The notes under the pieces are model-generated. The model saw only the letters and a program-made list of their open reading frames with translations. It was not told where the DNA came from and did not search any database. Shown piece after piece: positions 61,556-64,000 of a DNA stretch of 64,000 nt. The DNA comes from Tetrahymena elliotti 4EA. Lineage: Eukaryota > Ciliophora > Oligohymenophorea > Hymenostomatida > Tetrahymenidae. A program made the position numbers and the translations under genes. Where the stretch lies: NCBI GenBank assembly GCA_000231825.2, contig JH720294.1, positions 567,158 to 631,157 on the forward strand, given 5' to 3'. Each line of letters opens with the position of its first letter. Positions within the stretch are counted from its first letter, which is position 1.

Positions 61556-64000
61556 TCAAAAATGTTCTATTATCATTGGTAATTAGTAATTTTTAAGGTG
61601 TTCCCTGTAATTGTAAATATATTAAAGTAACTTCTCCTCAGAATTGAAAAAACTTATCACTGATATACCACCTATTATTATGTTTTCTAAGTTATTAAAT
61701 TCATCTAATTATTATATATCATTTTTAAGGAGGACTAGTAGCTCAATTTCCAAATTACATAATAAATCTGTAAGTCTCTGTAATAAATTTTTGTTAGATA
61801 TTTAAAAATATTAATCAGTAAAGTAAATTAAGTATATGTGTTGAGTTTTCTGAAACTAGTAATTTTTAAGTTTAAAATTTTTATACTTATTTTAAGCTAG
61901 ATGGATGTTTAATTTTTAATCAGAATTCAGTATAAACTGTTTCAGGGATGCATGAACACCTAGGTGAAATATATACTCACTTGAATACTTCTAAGATTGA
62001 TTTTTTTTATAATTATTATTATTCATTTTTTAATCAGAGCTATCAATTTAATCATTTAAATTTGTATCTATATTTTACAAAGTTTTTGAGTTTTTGTTTA
62101 AATTTGAATTACTGTTATTTAGGTTTTCCTCAAAAATTTAATCATTTAATTAATATTGCTAATTTGAACTATTTTTTAAAGGTTAGTCAAATATTGTAGT
62201 TTAATTTGTTTTAACATTTTCCATAAATTTTGCACTCACTTCTTCTTCGTTTTCAATATTTTTTTATATTTTATATTATTTATTATGAATCATTTGATCC
62301 AAGTAGCTTTTATCTAAACTCTTATTGTCTTAAATCAAAAATTAATTTTTTTAGAAGTCTAAATTAAATGAGTTTCTCTTAAAAATTGAAAATGTGTTTT
62401 AATTAGTTTTTTAATCTTATTTAAAATATTCAGATATAGGAATATCTTAGATTGTTTAGTTGTTTTTTATTTTTAAACATTGCTTTGAAGATGAAAATAG
62501 AAAAATGTTTGAAGAGCTTTTGTTTTGGTCAAAATTAATTAATTTCTGAATTTCATTCTAATTTTCGATATTATTTAATTTTTAAATTATCTAGTTAGAG
62601 TTAATAGAATCTCTTTACTTAGATTTACTATCTTTAAATTAAGAATTTCCTTATTTAAAAGAATTATTTATCTTCATATTATTATTAGCATTTGTAACAG
62701 GCTCTAAATTTATTTAACTTTTTTCATAGCTCTAAGAAAAGAATTTATCAAATAACTCATTTTTTTCTTTAGGTTTTGTCTTAAAATCAAAGATCTTATT
62801 ATTTTTTATATCAACAATCAAAGAGAGTAAAATAAGTTCAAAATTATAAGGATTTGATTAAATTAGTTTAATTGAAGTAGTAGCTATCAATTGTGTAAAT
62901 AACTACTCTTCAAAATTAAATTAAATAATTCCAAAATTATCATTTTATTTAAAGAGAATTTCATTTATGATATCACAGCACAAACTAAATAATTTTAGCT
63001 TGTTGGTATTCTTTTAGCAAGCTGAAACAACAAATATGTTGAAATTGTAATTTGTCATTTCATTATATTTTTAATTTTCTACTTCAAGTTCTAAGCTATT
63101 TAATTTATTCAATTTGAAAACTTCCTACAATAAATTCATTAATTATTTTTTTAAGTGAGGAAGATATTATTGGCATTATTCTAATGAATTCGTTAAGACT
63201 AAAGCTGCATTATAATAATTTTATTTCTTTATCTAATATCTTGCCTATTCAAGAGTGCAATATTGAAAATATATGTCAGAACTGAATTGATAGTTTAGAA
63301 CTTATTTATTATTTTTGTGCTTTCTAACTTAATAAAAAATAATTTTTTAACTTTTTTGTAATTCATTTATCTTTTCTTTTCTTTTTACAACTTTTTTATT
63401 TGAATTTAAGTTATATTTCTAAATTTTCTAAATTTCTAACTCGGATTAGGTTAGCTTACTATTTAATTTTTCTTTTTCTTGTAAAAGAAGCAATGGATTT
63501 AAACTCATTCTATTGTCTGATAAATTAGGGCTAGATTAATTTTATTCTTTTGTATGTTTCTTAGAAATTTCATAAATAATTTAGTCATTTAGTTTATTAT
63601 CTTTTTCCTATTCGATTTTTTATTCAGTAATTGAATTTATTTTTTTTTAGTTATGACATTATTTATCTTTTTTGTCAAATTTTTTATTTAATTTAATGTT
63701 GAGAGTCTAATTAAATGATTTGGGACAATATTACTAATTTTTTATTTCTTGATTAAATTCATTTTTTATCAAATAATTTACTTTATTTTTTATTATACTT
63801 TTAATATTCATATTTTACTTACTTTTTTAGATTCCTTTAATTGGAGATAATAATATGATAGAACTTGGGTTTTTAGCATCTCTGTTTTGTTATTTTAATA
63901 TTTTTTTTGAATTAATCAAATAATCCTAAAAAGGATCTGATTCTTTTAGTTATTCATTCTTTTTAAAATAATTAGGAGAATCTTGAAATAATTTGCCATA
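61556..64000 (-). CDS. Paralogue H: Cache-TPR-VWA-like receptor, 5' part outside the window
   Basis: Only the 3' half is present. From the right edge, the frame reads YGKLFQDSPNYF at the end of the TPR region. It continues through a Gln/Asn-rich stretch, a second helical repeat (near 63200, SLE-type TPR with ALVLTNS) and the split VWA-like domain, ending at a TGA at 61556-61558 (IIEHF). The Q/N linker is shorter than in D to G because the segment equivalent to 43000-43450 of E is reduced. The transmembrane and Cache parts must lie beyond 64000, so the tandem array continues to the right. Confidence 0.75.

Noticed and set aside
1..64000. Bacterial-type features: operons, Shine-Dalgarno sites, CRISPR arrays
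   Set aside because: Introns, the ciliate code and extreme A+T content show a eukaryotic nucleus. The GGAGG before some starts (F, G) is a family-conserved 5' leader, not a rib-binding signal.

Overview
The window reads as nuclear DNA of a ciliate, most likely Tetrahymena or a close hymenostome relative. It is about 80% A+T. Coding frames only make sense if TAA and TAG are read as glutamine and TGA is the sole stop. Introns are short, AT-rich and mostly GTAA...TAG. The standard code shatters every gene into fragments, so all gene models below were read with the ciliate code. Whether this is the macronuclear or micronuclear copy cannot be decided from the sequence. Two 100-N gaps are present, at 21291-21390 and 40434-40533.

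Every gene I can support lies on the minus strand, so transcription runs from high to low coordinates. From right to left (5' to 3'), the window holds a large tandem family: eight paralogues of about 5 kb each (called A to H here, A being leftmost). Each encodes a membrane protein with one N-terminal transmembrane helix, a dCache-like extracellular sensor domain, a second transmembrane helix, cytosolic TPR repeats, a Q/N/S-rich linker and a degenerate C-terminal VWA-like domain ending in PMIIEHF or close to it. Gene H runs off the right edge. A and B share long identical tracts that include an intron, and F and G share another, pointing to gene conversion.

Between C and D sits an intact, intronless gene for a RING finger joined to a YEATS domain. 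A small relic of the same gene lies between D and E, so the duplicated unit once carried it. Between A and B are a small orphan gene and a broken hAT-type transposase next to the first gap. Left of A are a leucine-rich-repeat gene carrying an in-frame 90-bp perfect palindrome, and a large PAS-domain multi-pass membrane protein of the tmcB-like type.

Taken together this looks like a recently amplified sensory-receptor locus: predicted ligand-sensing Cache receptors with TPR/VWA cytosolic parts, next to another predicted membrane sensor (PAS/tmcB-like). Mobile-element debris lies between the copies. Functions are inferred from domain motifs only, and no ligand or partner can be read from the sequence.
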